Below, piece by piece: positions 8,554-17,381 of a DNA stretch of 64,000 nucleotides (position 1 is the first letter of the stretch; each line of letters begins with the position of its first letter). The notes under the pieces are model-generated. The model did not search any database. It worked only from the letters and a program-made list of their open reading frames with translations, and had not been told where the DNA came from. Both the position numbers and the translations under genes were made by a program. Location of the stretch: positions 1 to 64,000 of the forward strand of contig JBEKOI010000014.1 of assembly GCA_049521915.1 (NCBI GenBank), read 5' to 3'. The DNA comes from Bog-756 sp049521915. Lineage in GTDB: Bacteria; Actinomycetota; Acidimicrobiia; Acidimicrobiales; RAAP-2.

Positions 8554-8979
8554 ATGGATGCAGCCCCGGCCATCCGCCTCTCCGATCTCGAGTTGTTCGC
8601 CGACTGCACCAAGGCGGAACTGCGACAGATCGAGTCCTTGACCACCTACCTCCAGGTGGAGCAGGACCGCGTGCTGATCAGGGAAGGCAGCGCGGCCAAG
8701 GAATTCATCATCATCGGCAGCGGGCGGGCCCGGATCTCGCGGGAGACGGGTGGACAGGCGACCAGGGTTGCCGACGTGGGCAGCGGTGAGTTCATCGGTG
8801 AGATGGAACTGCTGGCCAAGACGCCACGGGCGGCCACGGCCACCGCGGCCACCGATCTGACCCTCCTGGTCAGTTCGGCCAGCGAATTCAAATCGATGCT
8901 GCATGTCGCCCCGTCGGTGGCCGAGAAGGTCCGGCGGACGTCCATCGCCCGAGCTGCGAGCCTGCGTCCGGCGGCCTGA
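8554..8979 (+). CDS. stand-alone cyclic nucleotide-binding domain protein
   Basis: A 141-residue protein consisting of a single CRP-type cyclic nucleotide-binding domain (about residues 9-125). The beta-roll begins LFADCTKAELRQIESLTTYL, and the phosphate-binding cassette reads GEFIGEMELLAKTPRAATATA, with the Gly-Glu pair and the RAAT arginine that bind cAMP or cGMP in true receptors. No DNA-binding helix-turn-helix follows, so it is not a CRP regulator; it may regulate a partner protein or buffer the ligand. AAGGAG lies 8 bases upstream of the ATG, and a possible TATACT -10 is at 8503. A second CNBD, fused to a flavoprotein, is at 35080, and a nucleotide cyclase at 29617 could supply ligand. 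Confidence 0.88.
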   Translation: MDAAPAIRLSDLELFADCTKAELRQIESLTTYLQVEQDRVLIREGSAAKEFIIIGSGRARISRETGGQATRVADVGSGEFIGEMELLAKTPRAATATAATDLTLLVSSASEFKSMLHVAPSVAEKVRRTSIARAASLRPAA

Positions 8980-9004
8980 GACGGCCGGATATCGCACCCC
9001 CGCC

Positions 9005-9499
9005 CTACCCGGCCCGACCCCCGAAGGTCTGTCCGGCGCGGCGAGGGTGTGAACCGTCGGAACGGCGGCCGTCCACCGGCAACTGACCGATCGCCTGCTC
9101 GACGAGGGCGTCAGGCCGGCAGTGCGCCGACGCCGCGGCCCGCTCGATGAGAGTACCGAGGTAGGCGGCCAAGTTCAGCGTGTCGAGCCGTGGTGAACGA
9201 CCGCTGAAGGGGATCGGCTCGGTCACGGGATCGAGCTTCCCGACCCCGAGCAGGATCCGCCTCGCGGTCAGCAACGCCCTCCGAGCCCCGTCGGAGTCCA
9301 CGTCGTTGAAACGCATCCACGCAGAAAGAGCCAGTTCAAGGGCCAGGTCCGTCTCCGCCACCGGCCCGAGGACGACGAGCCCCCGGAGAACGGCAGCTGC
9401 AAATCCTTCGCCCGTGGATCCGGGTGTGGATCCGGGTGTGGATCCTTCGGGTGTGGATCCTTCGGGTGTGGATGCGGGTGCGGAGATCGAGGTCACCAT
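9005..9499 (-). CDS. hypothetical protein with Ser-Thr-Pro-Glu repeat N-terminus
   Basis: No family recognised. The 164-residue product starts with a low-complexity segment (STPEGSTPEGSTPGSTPGST) encoded by 12- and 15-bp tandem repeats, then a predominantly helical body (AAAVLRGLVVLGPVAETDLALELALSAWMRF, GARRALLTARRILLGVG, LDTLNLAAYLGTLIERAAASA) and a charged tail. There is no signal peptide or transmembrane helix. ATG 9499 has no strong ribosome binding site, so the start is soft; the true start may lie after the repeat. It converges with the CNBD gene and diverges from the nitroreductase. Confidence 0.62.
   Translation of the reverse strand: MVTSISAPASTPEGSTPEGSTPGSTPGSTGEGFAAAVLRGLVVLGPVAETDLALELALSAWMRFNDVDSDGARRALLTARRILLGVGKLDPVTEPIPFSGRSPRLDTLNLAAYLGTLIERAAASAHCRPDALVEQAIGQLPVDGRRSDGSHPRRAGQTFGGRAG
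9414..9479. repeat. 12/15-bp tandem coding repeat
   Basis: Two copies of GTGGATCCGGGT (9414-9425, 9426-9437), two of GTGGATCCTTCGGGT (9438-9452, 9453-9467) and a variant GTGGATGCGGGT (9468-9479). Read on the minus strand they give the STPGSTPG / STPEGSTPEG units at the start of the 9005-9499 protein. Unit length is a multiple of three, so copy-number change would keep the frame. Confidence 0.92.
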
Positions 9500-9597
9500 C
9501 CCAGTGTGACGAAGGGGTGTGACAATGTGGTGGACCTGGTCTGACGTGGGCCGGGCGGCGTCTGGCGCCGCCGATCGGCGTCGGGCAGTATCTGGTC

Positions 9598-10356
9598 GTG
9601 GGAGCGGAGACCAGTCACGGCGACGCCGGACCCGGTGACCATCAGGCCTTGCCCCCTGACACCGTCGGGCTGCTGGAGGGGATGTGCACGACCCGGGCCA
9701 TACGCCGCTACCGCGATGAACCCGTGCCCGCCTCGGTGTTGCGGGACGTGCTCTTCGCCGCCACCCGAGCGCCCAGCGGCTCGAACCGTCAGCCGTTCCG
9801 GTTCCTCGTGCTCACCGACGGGCCCAAGGCGGCCGCGGCCAAACACCTCGTCGGCGCAGCGGCGCGGCGGGCATGGGACGTGAAGCGGAGCGCCGACGGC
9901 TACGACCGGGGGTCAGGGGCCGACGACACCTCGCCCAAGGCCGCCATGGCCCGGACCATGGAGGCCTACGTCGAGCACCTCGACGCCGTGCCGGTCCTGA
10001 TTCTCCCCTGCCTGGTCCGTCATCGTGCCGCCAACCCCACCGAGGGCGCGTCCATCTACCCCGCCTGTCAGAACCTGTTGCTGGCGGCCCGGGCGCTCGG
10101 GTACGGAGGGGTGATGACCAGCTGGAACCTGTTGGTCGACGCTGAGCTCCGATCGCTGCTGTCCATCCCTGACGAGGTCTTCGTGGCCGCCGCCATCACC
10201 ATCGGTCGCCCACAGGGGCACCAGGGCCCCGTGCGCCGCCGGCCGTTGGGCGAGCTCGTCTACTTCGACGAGTGGGGTGGGCCGGCCCCGTTCGCCGTCG
10301 ACCCCCCGGGAACCCGCTTCACGAGCGCCGGGCCGCCCCCGCCGTCCCGGGCCTGA
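9598..10356 (+). CDS. nitroreductase family protein
   Basis: An FMN-dependent nitroreductase-fold oxidoreductase of 252 residues. The N-terminal GLLEGMCTTRAIRRYRDEPVPASVLRDVLFAATRAPSGSNRQPFRFLVL is the classic RS/TRxxRR and APSGSNxQPW flavin-binding signature; NLLLAARALGYGGVMTSW and the late GRPQGHQGPVRRRPL complete the fold. Substrate is unknown; family members reduce nitro-aromatics, quinones or enones using NAD(P)H. The start is GTG 9598, with an extra 20 residues before the conserved part. Single gene, divergent from the repeat-containing hypothetical. Confidence 0.92.
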   Translation: MGAETSHGDAGPGDHQALPPDTVGLLEGMCTTRAIRRYRDEPVPASVLRDVLFAATRAPSGSNRQPFRFLVLTDGPKAAAAKHLVGAAARRAWDVKRSADGYDRGSGADDTSPKAAMARTMEAYVEHLDAVPVLILPCLVRHRAANPTEGASIYPACQNLLLAARALGYGGVMTSWNLLVDAELRSLLSIPDEVFVAAAITIGRPQGHQGPVRRRPLGELVYFDEWGGPAPFAVDPPGTRFTSAGPPPPSRA

Positions 10357-10390
10357 TCTCCGGGCATGGGCGCGGCGCTCTCCCCGGGAC

Positions 10391-11953
10391 TCAGAGCAGC
10401 GAGGGGACGACCGCTTCGACCACGCTCGGGCCCGGCGTGGCCAGGGCCCGGGCCAGCTGGTCGGTGAAGTCCTCGGCCGTCTCGGCCCTCGATGCCGTGA
10501 GGCCCAAGCCCCGGGCCAGCTGCACGAAGTCGATCGACGGGCGTCCGAGGTCGAGCATGTCCCGCGCCTTCGGACCGGGCGAGCCCACGCCGACCCGATC
10601 GAGCTCCATGTTGAGCACGGCATAGGAGTGGTTGTTGAGGAGGATGGTGGTCACATCCAGACCCTGGCGGGCCATCGTCCACCATGCCTGGAACGTATAG
10701 AGGGCGCTGCCGTCGGCTTCGAGGGCGATCACCCGTCGGTCGGGCTCGGCCGTCGCCGCCCCCAGCGCCACCGGCAACCCCTGACCGATGGCTCCTCCGG
10801 TCAGGCACAGCCAGTCGTGCGGAGGGGCCCCGGCGGTGGCGCCGGGGGCGAAGAGCCCCGAGGTGTTGCCCTCATCGGAGACGATGGCGCCCTCGGGCAG
10901 CAGCGCCCCCAGGGCCTGGCACACCCCCTGGGCGGTGAGGGGGCCGGTGGGGGTGCCCGGACGATCCGCCTGCTGGTGGAGGGCGGACCCCGGCTCGGCC
11001 GAGACGAGGGCGGCCAGGCCGCTCACCGCGGCCAGCACGTCATCGGCTTCACCGGCCACCGGGTGGACGACGCACCCCTCGGGCACCAGGTCGCTCGGCC
11101 TCCCGGGATAGGCGAAGAACGACACCGGCGACCTGGCGTCCAGAAGTACCAGGTGCCGGACGCCCTCGAGCTGCATGGCCGTGAACTCGGCCAGGTAGGC
11201 CAGACGGTCCACCACCGGCCTGCCCGCACCTCGCTCCAGGCGGGCGGGAAACGTCTCGCAGAGCAGCTTGCACCCGGTGGCCGCGGCGATGTCGGCCACG
11301 ATCTCGAACGCCGCCCCCGAACAGGCCCGGCCCCCGATGAGGAGGGCGCAGGGCTGGTCGGAGCGCAGGGCTCCGGCTGCCGCGGCCGTGACGGCGTCAT
11401 CCGGCGCCGCCCCGGTGGGTGATGGCGCCGGTGGGCCGTCCACCACCACACCGCCTTCGGACCACGACACGTCGGCGGGGAGGATCAGTGTGGCCACCGA
11501 GCCGGGTGGGCCGGCTGCGGCGGCCAATGCGGAGACCGCGTCAGCGCCCAACCCGGCCGTCGAACCCGAGGTGCGGACGAAGGTCGACACATTTCGGGCC
11601 ACCGTCTCGATGTCCGACTGCAGCTGGGCGTCGTAGGCCCGGTGGGTGACGGCATGGTCGCCGACGATAGTGATCACCGGGCTGTGGGCCCGCCGGGCAT
11701 TGTGGAGGTTGGCCAGACCGTTGCCCAACCCGGGGCCGAGGTGGAGCAGGGTGGCGGCCGGGCGGCCGGCCATGCGGGCGTACCCGTCGGCGGCGCCGGT
11801 GGCCACCCCCTCGAACAGGGCCAGCACGCCGTGCATGGCCGGGACCTCGTCCAGCGCGGCGACGAAGTGCATCTCCGACGTACCGGGATTCATGAAGCAG
11901 GTGTCGACCCGGTGGGCGACGAGTGTGCCGATGAGGGCCTGGGCTCCGTTCAT
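10391..11953 (-). CDS. ThDP-dependent acetolactate synthase-like enzyme
   Basis: A 520-residue thiamine-diphosphate enzyme of the acetolactate synthase/benzoylformate decarboxylase superfamily. The Pyr domain has FMNPGTSEMHFVAAL and the activating glutamate in VLALFEGVATGAADGYARM; the PP domain has the Mg-ThDP motif EADGSALYTF with the NN pair (TILLNN) 27-28 residues on. It resembles the stand-alone large-subunit paralogues not tied to branched-chain amino acid synthesis, and no ilvH, ilvC or ilvD is adjacent. Its ATG overlaps the stop of the upstream FAD oxidase (ATGA, 11950-11953), so the two are translationally coupled and probably act on one 2-oxo or 2-hydroxy acid pathway. The substrate is not predictable. 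Confidence 0.88.
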   Translation of the reverse strand: MNGAQALIGTLVAHRVDTCFMNPGTSEMHFVAALDEVPAMHGVLALFEGVATGAADGYARMAGRPAATLLHLGPGLGNGLANLHNARRAHSPVITIVGDHAVTHRAYDAQLQSDIETVARNVSTFVRTSGSTAGLGADAVSALAAAAGPPGSVATLILPADVSWSEGGVVVDGPPAPSPTGAAPDDAVTAAAAGALRSDQPCALLIGGRACSGAAFEIVADIAAATGCKLLCETFPARLERGAGRPVVDRLAYLAEFTAMQLEGVRHLVLLDARSPVSFFAYPGRPSDLVPEGCVVHPVAGEADDVLAAVSGLAALVSAEPGSALHQQADRPGTPTGPLTAQGVCQALGALLPEGAIVSDEGNTSGLFAPGATAGAPPHDWLCLTGGAIGQGLPVALGAATAEPDRRVIALEADGSALYTFQAWWTMARQGLDVTTILLNNHSYAVLNMELDRVGVGSPGPKARDMLDLGRPSIDFVQLARGLGLTASRAETAEDFTDQLARALATPGPSVVEAVVPSLL

Positions 11954-13347
11954 CCGGCGGGCGACGGCTCGGTGGCCAGGTCGAAGATGGTGCCCGGGTT
12001 GAGGATGCCGTGGGGGTCGAAGGCCGCCTTGATACGACGCATGAGGTCCAGCGTGACCGGATCCCCGAGCTCGGCCAGATAGCTCCGCTTCTCCGTGCCG
12101 ATCCCGTGCTCACCGGAGATGGCCCCGCCGAGCGAGAGCCCCGAACCGATGATGTCGCGCAGCAGTCGACGTCGCACCGCCAGGTCGCCCTGCCAGACCG
12201 ACAGGTGGACGTTCCCATCCCCGGCGTGGCCGCATCCGACCACCAGGGAGGAGGTGGCCGAGGCCAGACGGCCCACACCTTCGAGGAACGAGGGTATCGA
12301 GGCCCTCGGCACCACCACATCCACGATGTCGTCCGCGCCATTGGCCTTCGACACCCAAAATGCCTGTTCACGGGCCTTGATGAGCTGTTCCCCGGCGTGG
12401 CCGGGCAGGACATAGACATCGAGGGCACCGAGGTCGGCGACCAACTCGGCCAGGGCCTGGGTGTCCTCTTCGAGCCGGGAGGCCTGATGGTTCTCGAGCA
12501 CGATCACCAGGTAGGCCAGCGCCTGTGCCTTCACGTCGTCGGGGATCCCGAGGTCGATGCCGGCGTTGGCGGTGATGCCGGCCATCGTGACCAGATCGAT
12601 GTACTCGACCAGCAGCGGGTCCAAGCCGCTGGCCACGATGGGGGACACCGCACGGGCGATGTGCTCGATGTCGGCGAACGGCGCCAGCAGCGTGACGTGG
12701 TGGTCGGGACGCGGGTGCAACCGGAGGGTGGCCCGGGTGACCAGCGCCAGCGTCCCCTCCGATCCGATCACCAGCTGGGTCAGGTCATAGCCGCTGGTCG
12801 ACTTCACGAACTTGCCGCCGGCCGTGATCACCTCACCGGTGCCGAGCACCGCTTCGATGCCCAGGACGTGGTGGCGGGTCACGCCGTACTTGACGGCCCG
12901 CATGCCACCGGCATTGGTCGATACGTTGCCACCCAACGACGCGGACTGCTCGCCGGGGAACACGGGGTAGATGAGGCCGTGCGGAACCAGGGCGGCATCC
13001 AGTTCGGCCAGCGTCACCCCGGGCTCCACCACGGCCACATGATTGGCGATGTCGATCTCGAGGATCCGGCGCATCCGCTCGAACGACACGACCACACCGC
13101 CGGCGACGGGGGTGCAGGCACCGGACAGCCCGGTGCCCGACCCGCGCCCGGTGAGTGGGATCCCGTGGGCCACGGCCCACCCCACGATGGCCACCACCTC
13201 TGCCGTGGAGCCGGGTCGCACCACCGCTCGTGGCTGCACCGGAGAGGCCGTGAGGGCCTCGTCGTGGGTGTCGTCCTCGTTGATGTCGCACCCGGAGTCG
13301 ATGTGGGCGGCACCGACGATTCCGGTCAGTTCGTCGATCGCCGTCAT
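11950..13347 (-). CDS. FAD-linked 2-hydroxyacid oxidase (GlcD / D-lactate dehydrogenase type)
   Basis: About 465 residues with the FAD_binding_4 domain (VVRPGSTAEVVAIVGWAVAHGIPLTGRGSGTGLSG; GGNVSTNAGGMRAVKYGVTRHHVLG; IGSEGTLALVTRATLRLHP) and a C-terminal FAD-oxidase cap containing VVGCGHAGDGNVHLS and the SGEHGIGTEKRSYL motif shared by GlcD and D-lactate dehydrogenases, whose histidines bind metal and substrate. Such enzymes oxidise D-2-hydroxyacids to 2-oxoacids. ATG 13347 is taken as start (GGGGGA nine bases upstream); the open frame goes back to 13458. Coupled by a 4-base overlap to the ThDP enzyme, which could consume the 2-oxoacid formed; this link is inferred. Confidence 0.9.
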   Translation of the reverse strand: MTAIDELTGIVGAAHIDSGCDINEDDTHDEALTASPVQPRAVVRPGSTAEVVAIVGWAVAHGIPLTGRGSGTGLSGACTPVAGGVVVSFERMRRILEIDIANHVAVVEPGVTLAELDAALVPHGLIYPVFPGEQSASLGGNVSTNAGGMRAVKYGVTRHHVLGIEAVLGTGEVITAGGKFVKSTSGYDLTQLVIGSEGTLALVTRATLRLHPRPDHHVTLLAPFADIEHIARAVSPIVASGLDPLLVEYIDLVTMAGITANAGIDLGIPDDVKAQALAYLVIVLENHQASRLEEDTQALAELVADLGALDVYVLPGHAGEQLIKAREQAFWVSKANGADDIVDVVVPRASIPSFLEGVGRLASATSSLVVGCGHAGDGNVHLSVWQGDLAVRRRLLRDIIGSGLSLGGAISGEHGIGTEKRSYLAELGDPVTLDLMRRIKAAFDPHGILNPGTIFDLATEPSPAG

Positions 13348-13519
13348 GCCCGTCGTCCCCCATCGGCGGCCACGAAGCCACGCGCCCGGCATTGGCCCGT
13401 CATCGCACTCCCCCTTCCGATGGTCCGTCCGTACGCTACCCCCTGGCCCCGGGCCCACTTCGAAATCGGCCGCCCGCCCCCGCCTTCAACCGGTGGCACG
13501 GCCATGATGCGGCGAGCCG

Positions 13520-15040
13520 TCAATCGGGCCGGGACGCCACCCGCGGGTCGACGACGACTGGGCTGGCGTCGAGCGCGCAGTGGAAGCACGCCTCCGGGCC
13601 CGGATGTCCGGCGCCGGCCTCGACGTCCGGGGATGCAGGGGGCCGGTTCCGGATGCCGGCGGCGGCGAGGAGGCCGGCGGCCGCACACAGACCGCCGGAG
13701 ACGAGCGCCGCCTTCCGGAACCCGCTCGACAGTTCGGCCGGATGCAGGTAGCTGGTCCCGGAGATCCCGGCCAGCGCGGGGAGCACGGCCACGGCGATGA
13801 GGCTCCCGACCCGGGCCACGTCGTTGTTCACGGCCGAGGCCACGCCGGAGTGCTCGGCGGGCACGGCTCCGAGAGCCGTCGCCGTCAGGGGCGCGACCGT
13901 GACGGCAAGCCCCAATCCGAAGACCAGGACCGCCGGTAGCACCACCCACAGGTAGGAGGGGTCGGTGGGGATCCGTCCGAGCAGGGCCAGGCCGAGGCCG
14001 ACGACGACCGGCCCCACGCTCATCTGCAGCCGGGGGCCGATCCTGGTGGCCAGGCGGCCCGAGCGCGCCGACAACAGCAACAGGACCACCGTCAGGGGCA
14101 ACAGGGCCGCGCCCGACTCGAGGGGTGAGTAGTGGTCCACGACCTGCAACTGCAAGGGCAGAAGGAAGAGCGCTCCACCCAGAGCGGCGTAGATGATGAA
14201 GGTGACCGCGTTGGTGATGGTGAACTGCCGGACCCGAAAGACGGCGAGCGGGAGCATCGGCCCAGCCGAGAATTTCTCCACCAGGAAGAAGGCGAAGCCG
14301 GACACGATGGCGAGGGACAGCATGGCCAGCACCGGCGGGGCGGCCCAGCCGAGGGACGGACCTTCGATGAGTGCGAAGGTGGCGCCGCCGAGCGCCAGCG
14401 TGGCCAGAAGGGCGCCGGCGATGTCGACGTGGCCGGTGGCGCCGGGGGTGCGCGACTCGGGGACGTGCCGGGCGGAGATCAGGAGCACGAACGCACCGAT
14501 GGGCAGGTTGACCAGGAAGATCAGTCGCCACGATGCGGCGGCGATCAGGTAACCGCCGAGCAGGGGGCCGGCCGCGGTGGCCACGCCGCCGAGCCCCGAC
14601 CACGATCCGATGGCCTGGCCGCGGTCATCGGGATCGAAGGACGCCTGGAGGATGGCCAGGCTTCCGGGGGTCAGGAGCGCCGCCCCGACACCCTGGAGCA
14701 CCCGGGTACCGATCAGGACGGTGGTCCCCGGCGCGAGGGCACAGGCGGCCGAGGCGAGTACGAACCAGATGACACCCACCATGAACACCCGTCGTCGCCC
14801 GAAATTGTCCCCGAGCGATCCCCCCAGCAGGAGCAGGGACGCCAGCGTGAGGGAGTAGCCGGTCACCACCCACTGCAACGTTCCGAGTGACGCATGGAAT
14901 TGGCGTCCGATGGTGGGAAGGGCGATACCGACGACGGTGGCGTCGATGGAGGCCATGGCCGAACCGAGCACCGTGGCCGCGATGACCCATCGGCCCCGCC
15001 CGGTCCCCACCCGCAGGAGCCCGGCAGCCGGATCGCTCAT
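13520..15040 (-). CDS. DHA2 family MFS drug/efflux transporter (14 TM)
   Basis: A 506-residue major facilitator of the EmrB/QacA group, proton-driven exporters. Motifs visible are SIDATVVGIALPTIGRQFHAS in TM1, LGGSLGDNFGRRRVFMVG (motif A), GTRVLQGVGAALLTPGSLAIL, and motif C in GVATAAGPLLGGYL. Fourteen hydrophobic segments can be counted, so the protein is complete, in contrast with the paralogue at 39709. The C-terminal tail is about 40 residues and hydrophilic. No regulator or partner gene is adjacent, so the substrate is unknown. Confidence 0.93.
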   Translation of the reverse strand: MSDPAAGLLRVGTGRGRWVIAATVLGSAMASIDATVVGIALPTIGRQFHASLGTLQWVVTGYSLTLASLLLLGGSLGDNFGRRRVFMVGVIWFVLASAACALAPGTTVLIGTRVLQGVGAALLTPGSLAILQASFDPDDRGQAIGSWSGLGGVATAAGPLLGGYLIAAASWRLIFLVNLPIGAFVLLISARHVPESRTPGATGHVDIAGALLATLALGGATFALIEGPSLGWAAPPVLAMLSLAIVSGFAFFLVEKFSAGPMLPLAVFRVRQFTITNAVTFIIYAALGGALFLLPLQLQVVDHYSPLESGAALLPLTVVLLLLSARSGRLATRIGPRLQMSVGPVVVGLGLALLGRIPTDPSYLWVVLPAVLVFGLGLAVTVAPLTATALGAVPAEHSGVASAVNNDVARVGSLIAVAVLPALAGISGTSYLHPAELSSGFRKAALVSGGLCAAAGLLAAAGIRNRPPASPDVEAGAGHPGPEACFHCALDASPVVVDPRVASRPD

Positions 15041-15134
15041 CGCGGTTCACCACCGGGGGCCGTGCGCGGTCCGTACGGGCAGGGGCGGCTCAACGGAAGG
15101 CTGTGGGTGATCCGTGGCCCGCCCGCGGCTGCGG

Positions 15135-15287
15135 TCAGGGAACCCGGCGGGGCAGGAGAGCCCCGATCAACCAGAAGAGCGGGAAGAACAGGCCAATGAT
15201 GAACATGACCCAGTGGCCCTTGCGGAGCGAGATGATCCCGAGCGTGATCAACAGGACGATGTAGATGGCACTGAGGATGAACACCAT
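15135..15287 (-). CDS. small two-helix membrane protein (50 aa)
   Basis: A 50-residue protein starting MVFILSAIYIVLLITLGIIS, followed by a basic loop (LRKGHW) and a second helix (VMFIIGLFFPLFWLIGALLPRR). The pattern recalls small phospholipase-D-N-terminal/superinfection-immunity-type membrane proteins but no function can be assigned. ATG 15287 is preferred to the upstream frame (open to 15323) because GAGAGGA lies eight bases upstream and the product starts with the helix. It sits 94 bases upstream of the transporter on the same strand. Confidence 0.72.
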   Translation of the reverse strand: MVFILSAIYIVLLITLGIISLRKGHWVMFIIGLFFPLFWLIGALLPRRVP

Positions 15288-15450
15288 GAAGCTTTCCTCT
15301 CCGTCGGATGGGAGCCGCGACACTCGGGAGGCACCACGCTAACCCCTCGTCAATGGTGCTGCTCCGATGCTTCACAGGCCGTGCCCGCCTCCCCGCCGGT
15401 CCCCCGGGACCTGGGACGAAGCCCTAAAGCTGCTCCCTCGTCCGGTCGAT

Positions 15451-17127
15451 ATGTCACAGGTGCCTGAACACGAGCAAACCCTGGCCAGGCTGCTCGAGGA
15501 TCTGCCGGATGCCGCCATCGCGGTCGACGGACAGGGCCGGGTCATGTGGGGCAACCGGGCCGCCGAAGGTCTGTTCGGGCGGACGCGGGTCGAGTCCATC
15601 GGCATGTCCGGACTCGACCTCATCCATCCCGAGGACCTCGAGTTCGTGCTCCGGTCCCTGGTCAGCGTGCGCGGCAAGGAAGTCGGATCTCCCATCGAGG
15701 TACGGGTGGCCACTGCCTCAGGCTGGCGGCTGGTGGAGCTGGTGGGTACGCCGGTCCCGTGGTTCGAAGACGGTGCCGTGCTCATGTGCCTGCGCGACCT
15801 GACCGAGCGTCGGCGCTTCGAGCTGGCCCACCACCACGACGCCCGTCTGCGGTCTCTCGTGCACAACTCCTCTTCCATCACCATGTTGGTGTCGCCCGGA
15901 GGCACCATCGTCTCGGTGTCGGGTGCGCTCAGTCGTCTGTTGGGGCACGATCCGGAACTGGTCGAGGGGCGACCACTGGCCCAGCTGGTCAGCGAACCCG
16001 ACCGTCCCACCCTCGAGGCGGCGTTCGAATGCGCGGCGTCGGGGGCCACGGCGGCCAATCCGGTGACCGTCCGGTTGGCCCTGAAGCACCACGGCAACGA
16101 TGGCTCCTCCCCGTACGAGCTGGCGCTGGTCAATCTGGTCGACGATCCGACGGTCGGCGGCTACGTCGTCTCCGGCCACGACATCACCGTCCAGATGCTC
16201 ACCGAGTTCGAGGTGCGCAAGGCGCTCTCCCTCCTGACGGCCACCCTGGACTCGACGGCCGACGGCATCGTCGTGGTCGACGGCAGCGGTCGGATCGTCA
16301 ATTGCAACCGCCGGTTCTCCGAGATGCTGCGACTACCCAATCCGATCCCGTCCGGTCCGAACCCCGGCGCGGTCACCGCGTTCTTTCGCGACAAGTTGCT
16401 GATGCCGGAGCTGTTCCTGGCCAAGCTCGAGGAGCTCTCGGCCAACAGGGAGGCGGAGAGCTGTGATGTCCTCGAGTTCGTCGACGGTCGGGTGTACGAA
16501 TGTGTATCCAGGCCCCAACGGGTGGACGGGGCGGTCGTCGGGCGGGTGTGGAGCCTGCGGGACACGACGGACCGCAAGCAGCTCGAAGAGCGCCTCTCGC
16601 ACCAGGCCTTCCACGATTCCCTGACCGGCTTGGGGAACCGCGCCCTCTTCCAGGACCGCCTCCAGCATGCGATGGCCCGGACGGAGAGAACCCACCTCCA
16701 GCTGGCCGTCCTGTTTCTGGACGTGGACAACTTCAAGGTGGTCAACGACACACTCGGGCATTCGGCCGGGGACGCCCTCTTGCAGGCCACGGCCGAGGTC
16801 CTCGTCGGCTGCCTGCGCGAATCGGATACCGCGGCCCGACTCGGCGGCGACGAGTTCGGGGTCGTCCTGGAGGAGATCGGCGACAGACATGAGGTCGTCA
16901 AACTGGTCGAGCGCATCCTGATCGCGGCGCGCCGGCCATTTGCGGTCGGAGGTCAGGTGGTCTCCACCACCGTGAGCATCGGGATCACATTCCACCGGCC
17001 GGGCGTCTCAAGCGATCAGCTCCTGCGCAATGCCGATCGGGCCATGTATGCGGCCAAGGAACGCGGTCGGAACCGGTTCGCCGAGTTCGAAGACGGGATG
17101 AGCACCGTGTCGGTGGCGACGCTCTGA
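15451..17127 (+). CDS. PAS-domain diguanylate cyclase (GGDEF)
   Basis: Makes cyclic di-GMP from two GTP. Counting from ATG 15451 (558 residues), three PAS-like regions are visible: about 8-110 (LLEDLPDAAIAVDGQGRVMWGNRAAEGLFG), 115-245 (SITMLVSPGGTIVSVSGALSRLLGHDP) and 255-380 (TLDSTADGIVVVDGSGRIVNCNRRF). The GGDEF domain follows DTTDRKQLEERLSHQAFHDSLTGLGNRALF, with the active-site GGDEF at 465-469 and an inhibitory RxxD site (RESD) five residues before it, so product feedback is expected. No EAL domain and no transmembrane helix, so the signal is cytoplasmic. ATG 15367 is an alternative start without a ribosome binding site. Confidence 0.93.
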   Translation: MSQVPEHEQTLARLLEDLPDAAIAVDGQGRVMWGNRAAEGLFGRTRVESIGMSGLDLIHPEDLEFVLRSLVSVRGKEVGSPIEVRVATASGWRLVELVGTPVPWFEDGAVLMCLRDLTERRRFELAHHHDARLRSLVHNSSSITMLVSPGGTIVSVSGALSRLLGHDPELVEGRPLAQLVSEPDRPTLEAAFECAASGATAANPVTVRLALKHHGNDGSSPYELALVNLVDDPTVGGYVVSGHDITVQMLTEFEVRKALSLLTATLDSTADGIVVVDGSGRIVNCNRRFSEMLRLPNPIPSGPNPGAVTAFFRDKLLMPELFLAKLEELSANREAESCDVLEFVDGRVYECVSRPQRVDGAVVGRVWSLRDTTDRKQLEERLSHQAFHDSLTGLGNRALFQDRLQHAMARTERTHLQLAVLFLDVDNFKVVNDTLGHSAGDALLQATAEVLVGCLRESDTAARLGGDEFGVVLEEIGDRHEVVKLVERILIAARRPFAVGGQVVSTTVSIGITFHRPGVSSDQLLRNADRAMYAAKERGRNRFAEFEDGMSTVSVATL

Positions 17128-17197
17128 CACCGATGCGACGGTCTGGTCCTCCGACCCCCGTCCATGCCCACCGGCCCCGGCCAACAGGCCCGGGCCC

Positions 17198-17216
17198 GGG
17201 GGCTCCGGCCCCCTTT
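17198..17216 (+). terminator. hairpin after the GGDEF gene
   Basis: GGGGGC (17198-17203), loop TCCG, GCCCCC (17108+100 = 17208-17213) and a short TTT. It lies 70 bases after the diguanylate cyclase stop in the gap between two converging genes. The T-run is short, so termination would be modest. Confidence 0.55.
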
Positions 17217-17247
17217 GCGAGCCTCGCCAGTGCCGGGTTCGGCCCCG

Positions 17248-17286
17248 TTTGCGACTCGCAGTTGCGACCCGTAGTTGCTACCGATA
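17248..17286. repeat. three tandem 13-bp repeats
   Basis: TTTGCGACTCGCA (17248-17260), GTTGCGACCCGTA (17261-17273) and GTTGCTACCGATA (17274-17286) lie head to tail. The gap is between converging genes, where a promoter operator would not be expected; a protein-binding array or a remnant of a promoter for a lost gene are both possible. Confidence 0.6.
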
Positions 17287-17381
17287 CTCTTCGGGGAAGG
17301 CGGGAACCAACAGCACCCCGACTGCAGGGACCCGGCGGTCCCTGTGGTCGGAGTGGCTGACCGGTTCGAAAGAGGGCCCCG

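Noticed and set aside
12010..13800. 596-aa plus-strand frame opposite the FAD oxidase
   Set aside because: No ribosome binding site or domain; it is a shadow of the minus-strand gene.
17128..17381. tRNA or small RNA gene in the 254-bp gap
   Set aside because: No cloverleaf pattern found; the gap holds the terminator hairpin and the 13-bp repeats only.
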